This document shows, piece by piece, positions 1 to 6,232 of a stretch of DNA of 11,059 nucleotides. The notes below the pieces were generated by a model. It was not told the DNA's origin, searched no databases, and worked only from the letters and a program-made list of their open reading frames with translations. A program made the translations under genes and the position numbers. This DNA comes from Hyphomicrobiales bacterium (lineage in GTDB: Bacteria > Pseudomonadota > Alphaproteobacteria > Rhizobiales > Xanthobacteraceae): assembly GCA_016210825.1 (NCBI GenBank), contig JACQTM010000310.1, positions 1-11,059 of the forward strand, written 5' to 3'. Position 1 is the stretch's first letter. Each line of letters begins with the position of its first letter.

Positions 1-413
1 AGGCGGTGGAGTTCTTTCCCTCCCCCCCTGCGGGGGAGGGTGGCGAGGCGAGAAATGCGAGCCGAGTCGGGAGGGGGGTAACTGCGAATGATAAAGATAC
101 CCCCTTCCCGGCTGCTTCGCAGCCGACCTCCCCCCCTGCGGGGGAGGTGAAGAAAAAGATGACCGCAGCATTCAAGAAATCCGGCGCCGCACTTGCCTGC
201 CTGTGCGCGTCCGACGCGATCTATGAAAAAGAGGCGGCGGAAACCGCGAAGGCGCTCACGGCAGCAGGAGCAACGCATATTTATATCGCGGCGCGACCTG
301 GTGCGAACGAAGCATTACTGAAGAAAGCCGGCATTAAATCCTTTGTTCACGTTGGCTGCGACGCGCTGGCGACCCTGCGCGCCGCACATGATATTCTGGG
401 TGTAAAGGCATAG
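1..413 (+). CDS. mutA: Methylmalonyl-CoA mutase small subunit, C-terminal part (partial, interrupted in frame by a repeat)
   Basis: This is the 3' end of a reading frame that is already open at the window edge (codons begin at base 3) and stops with TAG at 411-413. The last ~80 residues look like the C-terminal B12-binding-like domain of the mutase small (beta) subunit, with AFKKSGA, ACLCASD, HIYIAARPG and a GCD-xLATL ending. This domain lacks the cobalamin-ligating DxHxxG motif, as is normal for the non-catalytic subunit. The partner mutB begins 5 bp after the stop, which supports the call. About 45 residues before the domain are encoded by a palindromic repeat (18-147) and have low-complexity Pro/Gly/Glu-rich composition. 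The five codons before the repeat (A-V-E-F-F) may belong to MutA, but this cannot be proven without the upstream sequence. Either the protein carries an in-frame insertion, or the gene is split and the C-terminal piece starts at ATG 159. Confidence 0.8.
   Translation, partial: AVEFFPSPPAGEGGEARNASRVGRGVTANDKDTPFPAASQPTSPPAGEVKKKMTAAFKKSGAALACLCASDAIYEKEAAETAKALTAAGATHIYIAARPGANEALLKKAGIKSFVHVGCDALATLRAAHDILGVKA
18..147. repeat. ~130-bp compound palindromic repeat lying inside the mutA reading frame
   Basis: The element is bounded by two near-identical hairpin units. The left (18-40) and right (127-147) units each consist of a CCTCCCCC arm, the loop CCTGC and a GGGGGAGG arm. Between them, 65-80 pairs with 98-113 (16 positions, two of them G-T) around a 17-base loop, and 110-124 can form a second hairpin with arms GGCTGC/GCAGCC and loop TTC. 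Such elements are typical of intergenic space in alphaproteobacterial genomes, where their translation gives 'SPPAGEG'. Here the element stays open in the mutA frame and adds about 45 residues. Copy number elsewhere in the genome cannot be judged from this window, and the outer boundaries are approximate. Confidence 0.8.
143..161 (+). promoter_or_regulatory. Perfect Shine-Dalgarno and in-frame ATG at the right end of the repeat
   Basis: GGAGGTGA (143-150) is an uninterrupted 8-base complement of the 16S rRNA 3' tail. It is followed by 8 bases and ATG 159-161, in frame with the conserved MutA C-terminal domain. Initiation here would give an 84-residue polypeptide comprising just the B12-binding-like domain. 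The GGAGG part is supplied by the right hairpin of the repeat. Whether it is used is inference, since the upstream frame is also open. Confidence 0.5.
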
Positions 414-418
414 CGGTC

Positions 419-2578
419 ATGGCCAAAATTCCGAATTTCGCCACCGTCCAGTTTGCCGAAACCGCCGTGAGCATGGCTCCCGCCAATCCGACCGGTCCCT
501 GGCTCACACCCGAAGGCATCCCGGTCAAGCCGGTCTACGGCCCCGACGACGTTGCAGGCCTCGATTTCCTCGACACCTATCCCGGCATCGCGCCCTATCT
601 GCGCGGGCCTTATCCAACCATGTACGTCACGCAACCGTGGACGATCCGGCAATATGCCGGCTTCTCGTCAGCGGAAGATTCCAACGCCTTCTACCGGCGC
701 AATCTCGCCGCCGGACAGAAGGGTCTATCGATCGCCTTCGATCTTGCCACCCATCGCGGTTACGACAGCGTTCATCCGCGCGTATCCGGTGACGTCGGCA
801 TGGCGGGTGTTGCCATCGATTCCATTTACGACATGCGCACGCTGTTCGCCGGCATCCCGCTCGATCAGATGACGGTTTCAATGACCATGAACGGCGCGGT
901 GCTGCCGGTGCTTGCGCTCTATATCGTCGCGGCGGAGGAGCAAGGCGTCGAACCTCGCCAGCTCGGCGGCACAATCCAGAACGATATCCTCAAGGAATTC
1001 ATGGTGCGCAACACCTATATCTATCCGCCAAAACCGAGCCTGCGCATCATTTCCGACATCTTCGCCTTCACCTCGGCGAACATGCCGAAGTTCAATTCCA
1101 TTTCCATTTCCGGCTACCACATGCAGGAGGCGGGCGCGACGGCTGATCTTGAACTCGCCTACACGCTCGCCGACGGCGTCGAGTATGTGCGCGCCGGATT
1201 GAAGGCGGGCCTCTCAATCGATCAATTCGCCCCGCGCCTCTCCTTCTTCTGGGCGATCGGGATGAACTTCTTCATGGAAGTGGCGAAGCTGCGCGCCGCG
1301 CGTCTCGTGTGGGCGAAGTTGATGAAACCTTTCGAACCGAAGGACGCCCGTTCGCTGTCGCTGCGCACCCATTGCCAGACATCGGGGTGGTCGCTCGCCG
1401 CCCAGGACGTGTTCAACAATGTCGCGCGCACCATGATTGAGGCGATGGCGGCGACGCAAGGCGGCACGCAATCGTTGCACACCAATGCGCTCGACGAGGC
1501 GCTCGCTTTGCCGACGGATTTTTCCGCACGTGTTGCCCGCAACACCCAGATTGTGCTGGCGCAGGAAAGCGGCACAACGCGCCTCATCGATCCGTGGGGC
1601 GGTTCTTATTTCGTCGAACAGCTGACCCATGATCTCGCCCGTAAGGCGTGGGAACATATCCAGGAGGTCGAGGAGCTCGGCGGCATGACCAAGGCGATCG
1701 AGGCCGGCATCCCCAAGCTGCGCATCGAGGAGGCCGCCGCCAAGACTCAGGCGCGGATCGATGCCGGCGCACAATCGGTGATTGGGGTCAACAAATACCG
1801 TCCCGAAAAGGAATCTCCGATCGACGTGTTGAAGGTCGACAATGGCGCGGTACGGCAATTGCAAATCGATAAACTCGCCCGCCTCAAGCGCGAACGCGAT
1901 CCGGTAGCGCTTGCGGATAAACTTGACGCGCTGACCAAAGGCGCGCAAGGCAACGCTAATCTCCTGGCGCTCGCGATCGACGCCGCGCGCGCCAAGGCAA
2001 CCGTGGGCGAGATATCATCGGCGCTCGAGAAGGTCTTCGGCCGGCACCGCGCCGAGATCAAGGCCATCTCGGGGGTCTACAAGCGGGAGGTCGGCGCCAT
2101 GTCCGACACCGTCGAGCGCGTGCAGAAAATCGTCTCGCGGTTCGAAACCGACGAGGGACGCCGCCCGCGCATCCTCGTCGCCAAGATCGGGCAGGATGGC
2201 CATGACCGCGGCCAAAAGGTAATTGCCTCCGCGTTTGCCGATCTCGGTTTCGACGTCGATATCGGGCCCCTGTTCGCAACGCCCGCCGAAGCCGCGCGCC
2301 AGGCGGTCGAGAACGACGCGCATATCCTTGGCGTGTCTTCGCTCGCCGCCGCGCATCTCACCCTCGTCCCGGAGCTGAAAGCCGAACTCGAAAAGCAGGG
2401 GCGGCCCGATATCATGATCGTTGTCGGCGGCGTCGTCCCGCCGCAGGATTACGAGGCATTGAAGGCCGCCGGCGCGCAGGCCATTTTCCCGCCCGGCACC
2501 GTGATCGCCGAGGCCGCGGAAGACTTGCTGCGCAAACTTAACAAACGGCTCGGCCACGAGCAGCGCGCGGCGGAGTAG
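419..2578 (+). CDS. mutB: Methylmalonyl-CoA mutase large (catalytic) subunit
   Basis: This 719-residue adenosylcobalamin-dependent mutase interconverts (R)-methylmalonyl-CoA and succinyl-CoA in the cytoplasm and is of the usual family length. The N-terminal TIM-barrel domain (about residues 25-540) contains PYPTMY, PWTIRQYAGFS, FDLATHRGYDS, IQNDILKEFMVRNTYIYPP, SISGYHMQEAGAT and HCQTSGWSL. The C-terminal cobalamin domain (about 575-710) contains GQDGHDRG with the cobalt-ligating His595, then VSSLAAAHLTLVPEL and GGVVPPQDY. Tyr79, Arg197, Tyr233 and His234 correspond to Tyr89, Arg207, Tyr243 and His244 of the Propionibacterium enzyme. The Tyr/Arg pair indicates methylmalonyl-CoA rather than isobutyryl-CoA specificity. 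Gln72 sits where that enzyme has Arg82, a minor difference. ATG 419 lies 5 bp after the mutA stop, with a TAAAGG-like ribosome site overlapping that stop region, so the subunits are probably translationally coupled. The last 32 bp recur at 3297-3328. Confidence 0.97.
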   Translation: MAKIPNFATVQFAETAVSMAPANPTGPWLTPEGIPVKPVYGPDDVAGLDFLDTYPGIAPYLRGPYPTMYVTQPWTIRQYAGFSSAEDSNAFYRRNLAAGQKGLSIAFDLATHRGYDSVHPRVSGDVGMAGVAIDSIYDMRTLFAGIPLDQMTVSMTMNGAVLPVLALYIVAAEEQGVEPRQLGGTIQNDILKEFMVRNTYIYPPKPSLRIISDIFAFTSANMPKFNSISISGYHMQEAGATADLELAYTLADGVEYVRAGLKAGLSIDQFAPRLSFFWAIGMNFFMEVAKLRAARLVWAKLMKPFEPKDARSLSLRTHCQTSGWSLAAQDVFNNVARTMIEAMAATQGGTQSLHTNALDEALALPTDFSARVARNTQIVLAQESGTTRLIDPWGGSYFVEQLTHDLARKAWEHIQEVEELGGMTKAIEAGIPKLRIEEAAAKTQARIDAGAQSVIGVNKYRPEKESPIDVLKVDNGAVRQLQIDKLARLKRERDPVALADKLDALTKGAQGNANLLALAIDAARAKATVGEISSALEKVFGRHRAEIKAISGVYKREVGAMSDTVERVQKIVSRFETDEGRRPRILVAKIGQDGHDRGQKVIASAFADLGFDVDIGPLFATPAEAARQAVENDAHILGVSSLAAAHLTLVPELKAELEKQGRPDIMIVVGGVVPPQDYEALKAAGAQAIFPPGTVIAEAAEDLLRKLNKRLGHEQRAAE
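2547..2578 (+). repeat. Left direct repeat: mutB 3' end (LGHEQ-R-AAE-stop)
   Basis: These 32 bp are the functional end of mutB, including its TAG stop. They match 3297-3328 at 29 of 32 positions; the differences (2565, 2575, 2578) are all G here versus A in the right copy. Weaker similarity continues about 12 bases upstream (2535-2546 versus 3285-3296). The offset between copies is exactly 750 bp. Confidence 0.9.
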
Positions 2579-2639
2579 ATATGTTTTTGTATGTTGCGCT
2601 AGTCGAGTTTGCGGACGGACTCATAGCGGCAAAAGTGAC

Positions 2640-2936
2640 ATGACTCGCGACGAGATCATCGACAAGCTTCGCGCAACCGCGCCGGCAATCAAGGCGGAAG
2701 GCGTGACAAGGCTTGCTATTTTCGGCTCGCGTGCGCGCGGCGATGAACAAGCGAACAGCGATCTTGATATCTTGATCGAAGTTGACCCTGATGCAAAATT
2801 CTCCTTGCTCAATCTTGTCGGCGTTGAACACATCGTCAGGGATGTCACCGGCTTGCGAACGCAAGCAGCGCTTCGCCGCTCACTCGATCCGCGCATGGCC
2901 GAACGGATCGCCGATGATGTCGTTGAGGTTTTTTGA
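2640..2936 (+). CDS. Minimal nucleotidyltransferase, MntA-like antitoxin of a HepT/MNT (type VII) module
   Basis: This 98-residue protein has the polymerase-beta-like minimal nucleotidyltransferase core. FGSRARGD leads into SDLDILIEVD and gives an exact GSX10DXD motif (Gly29-Ser30, Asp41, Asp43). In characterised MntA proteins this fold AMPylates the HepT toxin and neutralises it. Family members usually carry a third carboxylate in a 'VDLVTRR'-like strand; here the aligned stretch is L-R-T-Q-A-A-L-R-R with Gln75 at the expected Asp, so catalysis may be altered (my alignment by eye). The stop overlaps the start region of the HepT gene, the usual operon order. It lies 61 bp after mutB; the spacer is AT-richer than mutB and shows no strong Shine-Dalgarno. 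The pair lies between direct repeats of the mutB end, which suggests acquisition as a cassette. Confidence 0.85.
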   Translation: MTRDEIIDKLRATAPAIKAEGVTRLAIFGSRARGDEQANSDLDILIEVDPDAKFSLLNLVGVEHIVRDVTGLRTQAALRRSLDPRMAERIADDVVEVF

Positions 2937-2938
2937 GC

Positions 2939-3286
2939 ATGCCACCGACTCTAGGCGATCGGTTGATCCATATTCTCGACGCTATCGATAACATCAAGAA
3001 ATTTCTAGCCAACAAGCGCCGACAGGACTTTGCCGCCGATCCTGCCCTTCGCCTCGCGATCGAACGCTCATTCGAGATTATCAGTGAAGCCTCGCGTTAC
3101 ATACCAGAGGACATGAAATCCAAGGAGAAGCAAATTGCTTGGGAAAGAATGGCCGACCTTGGCAATTGGTTGCGCCATGCCTATCACCGGATCGACGCCG
3201 ACATTCTATGGAATATCGCCGAGAACGATCTTGAACCGCTCAGGCTGTTCGTCGAACGCATCGTCCAAGTCAGCCGATCAAAATAA
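2939..3286 (+). CDS. HepT-like ribonuclease toxin (DUF86 family)
   Basis: This is a 115-residue, all-alpha DUF86/HepT-type protein. Recognisable segments are the N-terminal DRLIHILDAIDNIKKF helix, the central ERSFEIISEASRYIPED helix and the C-terminal WERMADLGNWLRHAYHRID followed by ILW. In characterised HepT toxins the RX4HXY motif is the RNase active site; here it reads G-N-W-L-R-H-A-Y. His80 and Tyr82 are kept, the first Arg is Gly75, and an Arg (79) directly precedes the His. I believe 'GNxLRHxY' occurs in a DUF86 subfamily, so this may be a natural variant rather than decay. ATG 2939 is preferred over TTG 2933 because TGAGG at 2924-2928 is 10 bases from the ATG and only 4 from the TTG. 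The gene starts 2 bp after the nucleotidyltransferase stop, so the two are probably coupled. Confidence 0.83.
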   Translation: MPPTLGDRLIHILDAIDNIKKFLANKRRQDFAADPALRLAIERSFEIISEASRYIPEDMKSKEKQIAWERMADLGNWLRHAYHRIDADILWNIAENDLEPLRLFVERIVQVSRSK

Positions 3287-3296
3287 CATAACCGCT

Positions 3297-3328
3297 GGCT
3301 CGGCCACGAGCAGCACGCGGCGGAATAA
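3297..3328 (+). repeat. Right direct repeat: copy of the mutB 3' end behind the MNT-HepT cassette
   Basis: This stretch repeats the last 32 bp of mutB at 29/32 identity and would still translate as L-G-H-E-Q-H-A-A-E-stop. The three differences from mutB turn Arg to His, GAG to GAA and TAG to TAA. It starts 10 bp after the HepT stop and has no reading frame attached. It marks the right end of a ~720-bp segment holding only the MNT-HepT pair. It could be the original mutB tail left behind by insertion, or a tail brought in with the cassette. Confidence 0.9.
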
Positions 3329-3362
3329 GCCAAATCCACGCAATCAGTGAAAGCAAAAAGAC

Positions 3363-3890
3363 ATGACATCATTGCGCAAACGCGGCGCCGTCCTTTTCGT
3401 CGTCGCACTCGGTCTGATCGCGAGCGGCTGCATCAAATCGCAAGAAGCAAAATTCTCGTTGTCCAGCGCGGTACCAGTGCTCGGCGACGGTGGCCGGTAC
3501 CGAATGTATGACCGCGTCGAAGGCGGCAAGTTCATCCGCGGCGACATGATCGAAATGCGCAAGCGGCAGGATGGCGGCTATGACTTCATCGATCCGCAAA
3601 AGGAAGCAATTCCGGTGTCGTTCCACCGGGTTGGCGGCGGCGGTCTGCACGCGGTTCAGTCGAAAAACGGCAAGGACGCGCCGGGTTATGAATATCTTCT
3701 CGTTCGCATCGAAGGCGGCGAAATTTTCACCTACGCCCCCGATTGCGAAAAGCAGGATAAGGCCAAGCTGACGGCGCTCGGAGTCGAAATCAAAAAAGAC
3801 GAATGCATCATCGACGGCGTTAAGGACCCAACCGAGCTATTTGCAAAATTTAGTCTTGGCGAGCCAACTGCAAAATTGGTGCGTGAGTAA
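3363..3890 (+). CDS. Small putative lipoprotein of unknown function
   Basis: This 175-residue protein has a lipoprotein-type signal peptide: basic n-region (L-R-K-R), hydrophobic stretch AVLFVVALGLIA, then I-A-S-G-C with Cys23 as the likely lipidated residue. The mature part is hydrophilic and probably periplasmic, with a glycine-rich segment (VGGGGLHAV) and two further cysteines (in APDCEK and KDECII) that could pair. I do not recognise a named family. ATG 3363 is preceded by a purine-rich AAAAAG two bases upstream and no classical Shine-Dalgarno. The gene follows the right direct repeat by 34 bp. It converges on the SGNH hydrolase gene, with 9 bp between their stops and no clear terminator in that gap. 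Confidence 0.8.
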   Translation: MTSLRKRGAVLFVVALGLIASGCIKSQEAKFSLSSAVPVLGDGGRYRMYDRVEGGKFIRGDMIEMRKRQDGGYDFIDPQKEAIPVSFHRVGGGGLHAVQSKNGKDAPGYEYLLVRIEGGEIFTYAPDCEKQDKAKLTALGVEIKKDECIIDGVKDPTELFAKFSLGEPTAKLVRE

Positions 3891-3899
3891 CGAATGCCC

Positions 3900-6059
3900 T
3901 TAACGCGCCGTCACGGTGATCTTGCCCTTCGACAGAACTGATCGTGCATAGGGCATCACGTGATCGGCGACGATGGAATGCGCCTCCGCGCTCGGATGGA
4001 TCGCGCCGCTGTAGAGCCCGGCATAAGCAGGTTGCAGAATATCGAAGGGCGAAATGCCCTCGCGATGGGTATTGGCGATAAGGAAGGCGTCGTTCGGCGT
4101 GCGAAACAACCGCCAGCGATGCGCGTAGGGCAATTCGTTGGCGGGCGAATACGGCTTGAAGGCGTCGGCAAGGCGCGACATGCGCGGCATTGTCATCATC
4201 ACGCCGTCGATCGCCGCACGCGCGGGATCGCGCGCGCAAATGCCGCGGCGCGCGAACTTCGCCTGATGCGCGGTGACGAGATTGAAGCCGGTGCCGGCGC
4301 CGGTTTTCAGCCCCGCCGGGCAGTCGGCGCGGCGCTTGACGTCGCTGATGCATTCGAGCCGGACGAGAAAATCGCGCAGGAAGGATTCCGTTTCCTGGAC
4401 GCGCGCCCGGCTCAGCCGCAGCTTAGGATGCACGTCCATGCCGAGCGTCGGCTGCGTGCCGCATAATGCACCTGTCTCGTCGAATTGGATCGGCTCATAG
4501 GCGGTCTGCACGACGCGCGCGGGCTCGACGCCGAAACCGTCGCGCAACGCATCCTTCACCGCCTTCATGCGTGCATCGAGCACGCTTAGATAGGCGCGGG
4601 AAATATTCGGACCAAAGCGGATCTCGTGGCCGATCCAGCCGACGATGGGCGCAAGATCGGCTGCATTCTCGGTCATGGTATAGGCGGCGAGCGCGGAAAA
4701 ACCGACATCATTGCCGCCGATTGACATCAGCACGAGGTCGATCGGCCGTTTGCGGCTTTGCTGCGGGCACCAGCGCATCGCGACCGGGCTCGTCTGCACC
4801 GCGGGCGAGCCCGGGCGATAGAGCGGCAGCGAATACGATGCCGCCGCTGAGCGGCCGGCCACGCCGCCGCGGCAAATCAAGTCGCTCAACTGGTCGAGCT
4901 GCGCGGGCACTTTGGTCGGCTGCCCGTTGACGAAGCCTTCGCGCGCATCTTTGGGCATAAAAAGGCCCTCGGCGATTTCCGCGCCGCTGCAAGCGAGGCT
5001 GACGAAGGTGACGGCGCGATGGCGATTTTCCAGCGTAAGCTGGATGCCGACACGGAACGGATAGCCGTATTGCGAGCGATGGCAGTCCGCGCTTAGCCAG
5101 CGGGCGCCGCGCTTCTCGAAGGCGGTTAGGAATTCCCGCGATGTCGGCCGCAGAATCTGGCCCTGCGCCTCGTCGTCCATCAGCCGCTTCGGCAACGATT
5201 TTGGATCGAGCTTTTCGCCGGTCGATGCGATGCCGTAATTCGGCTGCGCTTTCAGGCTGCGCGTCGCCAACTCCTCGCGCGTATTGACGGGATCGTAAAC
5301 CATTTCGCGTGACGGGCTGAACGTCACCGGACGGTCCGGGTTACTCTCGCCTGATGCGAACGAGTCGCCAAGCGCGACGAGGAAGATGTCCTCAACGATT
5401 ACGTCAGGCTCGGACAATTGCTGTCCGTCCGGCAGCCGCACATTGACGGCGACGCCCGATTTGGCGCGGTCGAGCGAGAAGGGTACGCGCGTAATCGTGA
5501 GCGGGGTCTTGCACGGCTGCTTTTTACTTTGCGCCGGACCGCCGGACCGCGGCTGCCATGTCCATGCGCATTCGCCGGCGCCGGCCGCTGCGAGCGGCGC
5601 GGCCGATAGCGCAATATTGACCGTGTGTGCCTCCGGCAGAACGTAATCTTCCTTGGCGGCACCCCACGAATAACGCCGCTCGCATTGCGCTGGATAGCGC
5701 GGCGGCCGCCCGGCGCTGTCGTAGCAAACGGCGCCGATGGTCTGCGCCGCCCAGCCGAGGCGGCTGCGGTCGTAGTTCGCGCGCTTTGTCGCCGCGCAAG
5801 TATCGGGCGTGGAGGCGTCCTTGCAATCGGGGTCGTTGAGGCGGCGCTCGACGCGCGCAATGATGTCGGCCGGCGCCGCACCGGCGGGATTGCCGCGTAC
5901 GGCCGCGTAGGCGCGCTCATGCAGCGCGAACGACCCTGTGGGCTTGAAGAAGCGGAACGGATTTTCAACCGACCATTCAAGGTCGGCGGCCTGCGCGGCA
6001 GGGAATGAGGAGATAACGGCGATAAAAAGTGATGTGGCGGTAAAGGCGAAACGACGCAT
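3900..6059 (-). CDS. Exported SGNH/GDSL-family hydrolase (large, ~719 residues)
   Basis: A Sec signal peptide is evident: MRRFAFTATSLFIAVISS, then PAAQA|AD with cleavage near residue 24, so the enzyme is predicted to be periplasmic or secreted. After a ~200-residue N-terminal region of unknown fold, the SGNH blocks are block I ALGDSFASGES (nucleophile Ser233), block II SLACSGA, block III SIGGNDVGF (oxyanion Asn450) and block V IHPSAEAH (His688). The Asp three residues before the block V His is absent (Gly685). Some SGNH esterases, such as the Streptomyces scabies enzyme, work with a Ser-His dyad supported by a backbone carbonyl, so activity remains plausible. Members cleave esters of lipids, polysaccharides or aromatic acids; the substrate here cannot be told. 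Many cysteines suggest disulfides in the exported protein. ATG 6059 is chosen over TTG 6065 because GGGGGAG (6066-6072, minus strand) lies 6 bases from the ATG and abuts the TTG. The gene is divergent from the Phd/VapC operon. Confidence 0.87.
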   Translation of the reverse strand: MRRFAFTATSLFIAVISSFPAAQAADLEWSVENPFRFFKPTGSFALHERAYAAVRGNPAGAAPADIIARVERRLNDPDCKDASTPDTCAATKRANYDRSRLGWAAQTIGAVCYDSAGRPPRYPAQCERRYSWGAAKEDYVLPEAHTVNIALSAAPLAAAGAGECAWTWQPRSGGPAQSKKQPCKTPLTITRVPFSLDRAKSGVAVNVRLPDGQQLSEPDVIVEDIFLVALGDSFASGESNPDRPVTFSPSREMVYDPVNTREELATRSLKAQPNYGIASTGEKLDPKSLPKRLMDDEAQGQILRPTSREFLTAFEKRGARWLSADCHRSQYGYPFRVGIQLTLENRHRAVTFVSLACSGAEIAEGLFMPKDAREGFVNGQPTKVPAQLDQLSDLICRGGVAGRSAAASYSLPLYRPGSPAVQTSPVAMRWCPQQSRKRPIDLVLMSIGGNDVGFSALAAYTMTENAADLAPIVGWIGHEIRFGPNISRAYLSVLDARMKAVKDALRDGFGVEPARVVQTAYEPIQFDETGALCGTQPTLGMDVHPKLRLSRARVQETESFLRDFLVRLECISDVKRRADCPAGLKTGAGTGFNLVTAHQAKFARRGICARDPARAAIDGVMMTMPRMSRLADAFKPYSPANELPYAHRWRLFRTPNDAFLIANTHREGISPFDILQPAYAGLYSGAIHPSAEAHSIVADHVMPYARSVLSKGKITVTAR

Positions 6060-6065
6060 GGACAA

Positions 6066-6088
6066 CTCCCCCGCCCTTGTTGCGGGCG
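6066..6088 (-). promoter_or_regulatory. Ribosome binding site and adjacent small hairpin of the SGNH hydrolase gene
   Basis: On the minus strand GGGGGAG (6066-6072) lies 6 bases before ATG 6059 and decides the start. Just upstream, CGCCC (6084-6088) can pair with GGGCG (6072-6076) across a 7-base loop, touching the first base of the ribosome site. The stem is only 5 bp, so a regulatory role is speculative. Confidence 0.5.
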
Positions 6089-6190
6089 TTCAGCGACATT
6101 CTCCTTCTTCCACCACCACCCAGTATTCTCTTCCCACATCGCGTTTGAAAGACGGCGAAGGTGGAAATTTCAATTGCCAATGGTTGAAAA

Positions 6191-6220
6191 TAGACTAGAC
6201 CAATCTAGTCTAACTAGTTA
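6191..6220. promoter_or_regulatory. CTAG operator array in front of the antitoxin gene
   Basis: A perfect 9-bp inverted repeat TAGACTAGA / TCTAGTCTA (6191-6199 and 6204-6212, spacer CCAA) is directly followed, with a 2-base overlap, by the 10-bp palindrome TAACTAGTTA (6211-6220). Each contains CTAG: 6195-6198, 6205-6208 and 6214-6217. These cores repeat every 9-10 bp, about one helical turn. CTAG is generally under-represented in bacterial genomes, so three in 23 bp are notable. Type II antitoxins of the Phd/YefM kind repress their own operon by binding palindromes here, so this is the probable autoregulatory operator. Confidence 0.75.
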
Positions 6221-6232
6221 GAATAAGGAATG
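6196..6232 (+). promoter_or_regulatory. Predicted promoter of the Phd/VapC operon, possibly leaderless
   Basis: TAGACC (6196-6201, 4/6 to TTGACA) and TAGAAT (6219-6224, 5/6 to TATAAT) are separated by exactly 17 bp. A start site 6-8 bases after the -10 box would fall at 6230-6232, the antitoxin ATG. The AAGGA at 6225-6229 touches the ATG and is too close to act as a normal Shine-Dalgarno. Both hexamers overlap the CTAG array, so bound antitoxin would block polymerase. This is prediction from sequence only. Confidence 0.5.

Noticed and set aside
1..418. Cobalamin riboswitch for the mutase genes
   Set aside because: No B12-box-like sequence or expected fold is visible; the structured region is the palindromic repeat, and the true 5' end of the operon is outside the window.
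632..636. MutB Gln72 where the Propionibacterium enzyme has Arg82, as a sign of changed specificity
   Set aside because: The key specificity residues Tyr79 and Arg197 are kept, and I believe other bacterial mutases vary at this position. It is noted under the gene but not strong enough as a finding.
1214..1948. Minus-strand open frame (244 codons) inside mutB
   Set aside because: mutB is highly conserved across this stretch; the antisense frame shows no domain and arises from codon bias.
3891..3899. Bidirectional terminator between the convergent lipoprotein and SGNH genes
   Set aside because: Only 9 bp separate the stops, and only a 5-bp CGTGA/TCACG pairing with a long loop is visible, with no T-tract.
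5399..6139. Minus-strand open frame (246 codons) overlapping the SGNH hydrolase 5' region
   Set aside because: It is in another frame and rich in Arg/Pro/Ser. The SGNH frame has a signal peptide, ribosome site and catalytic motifs.
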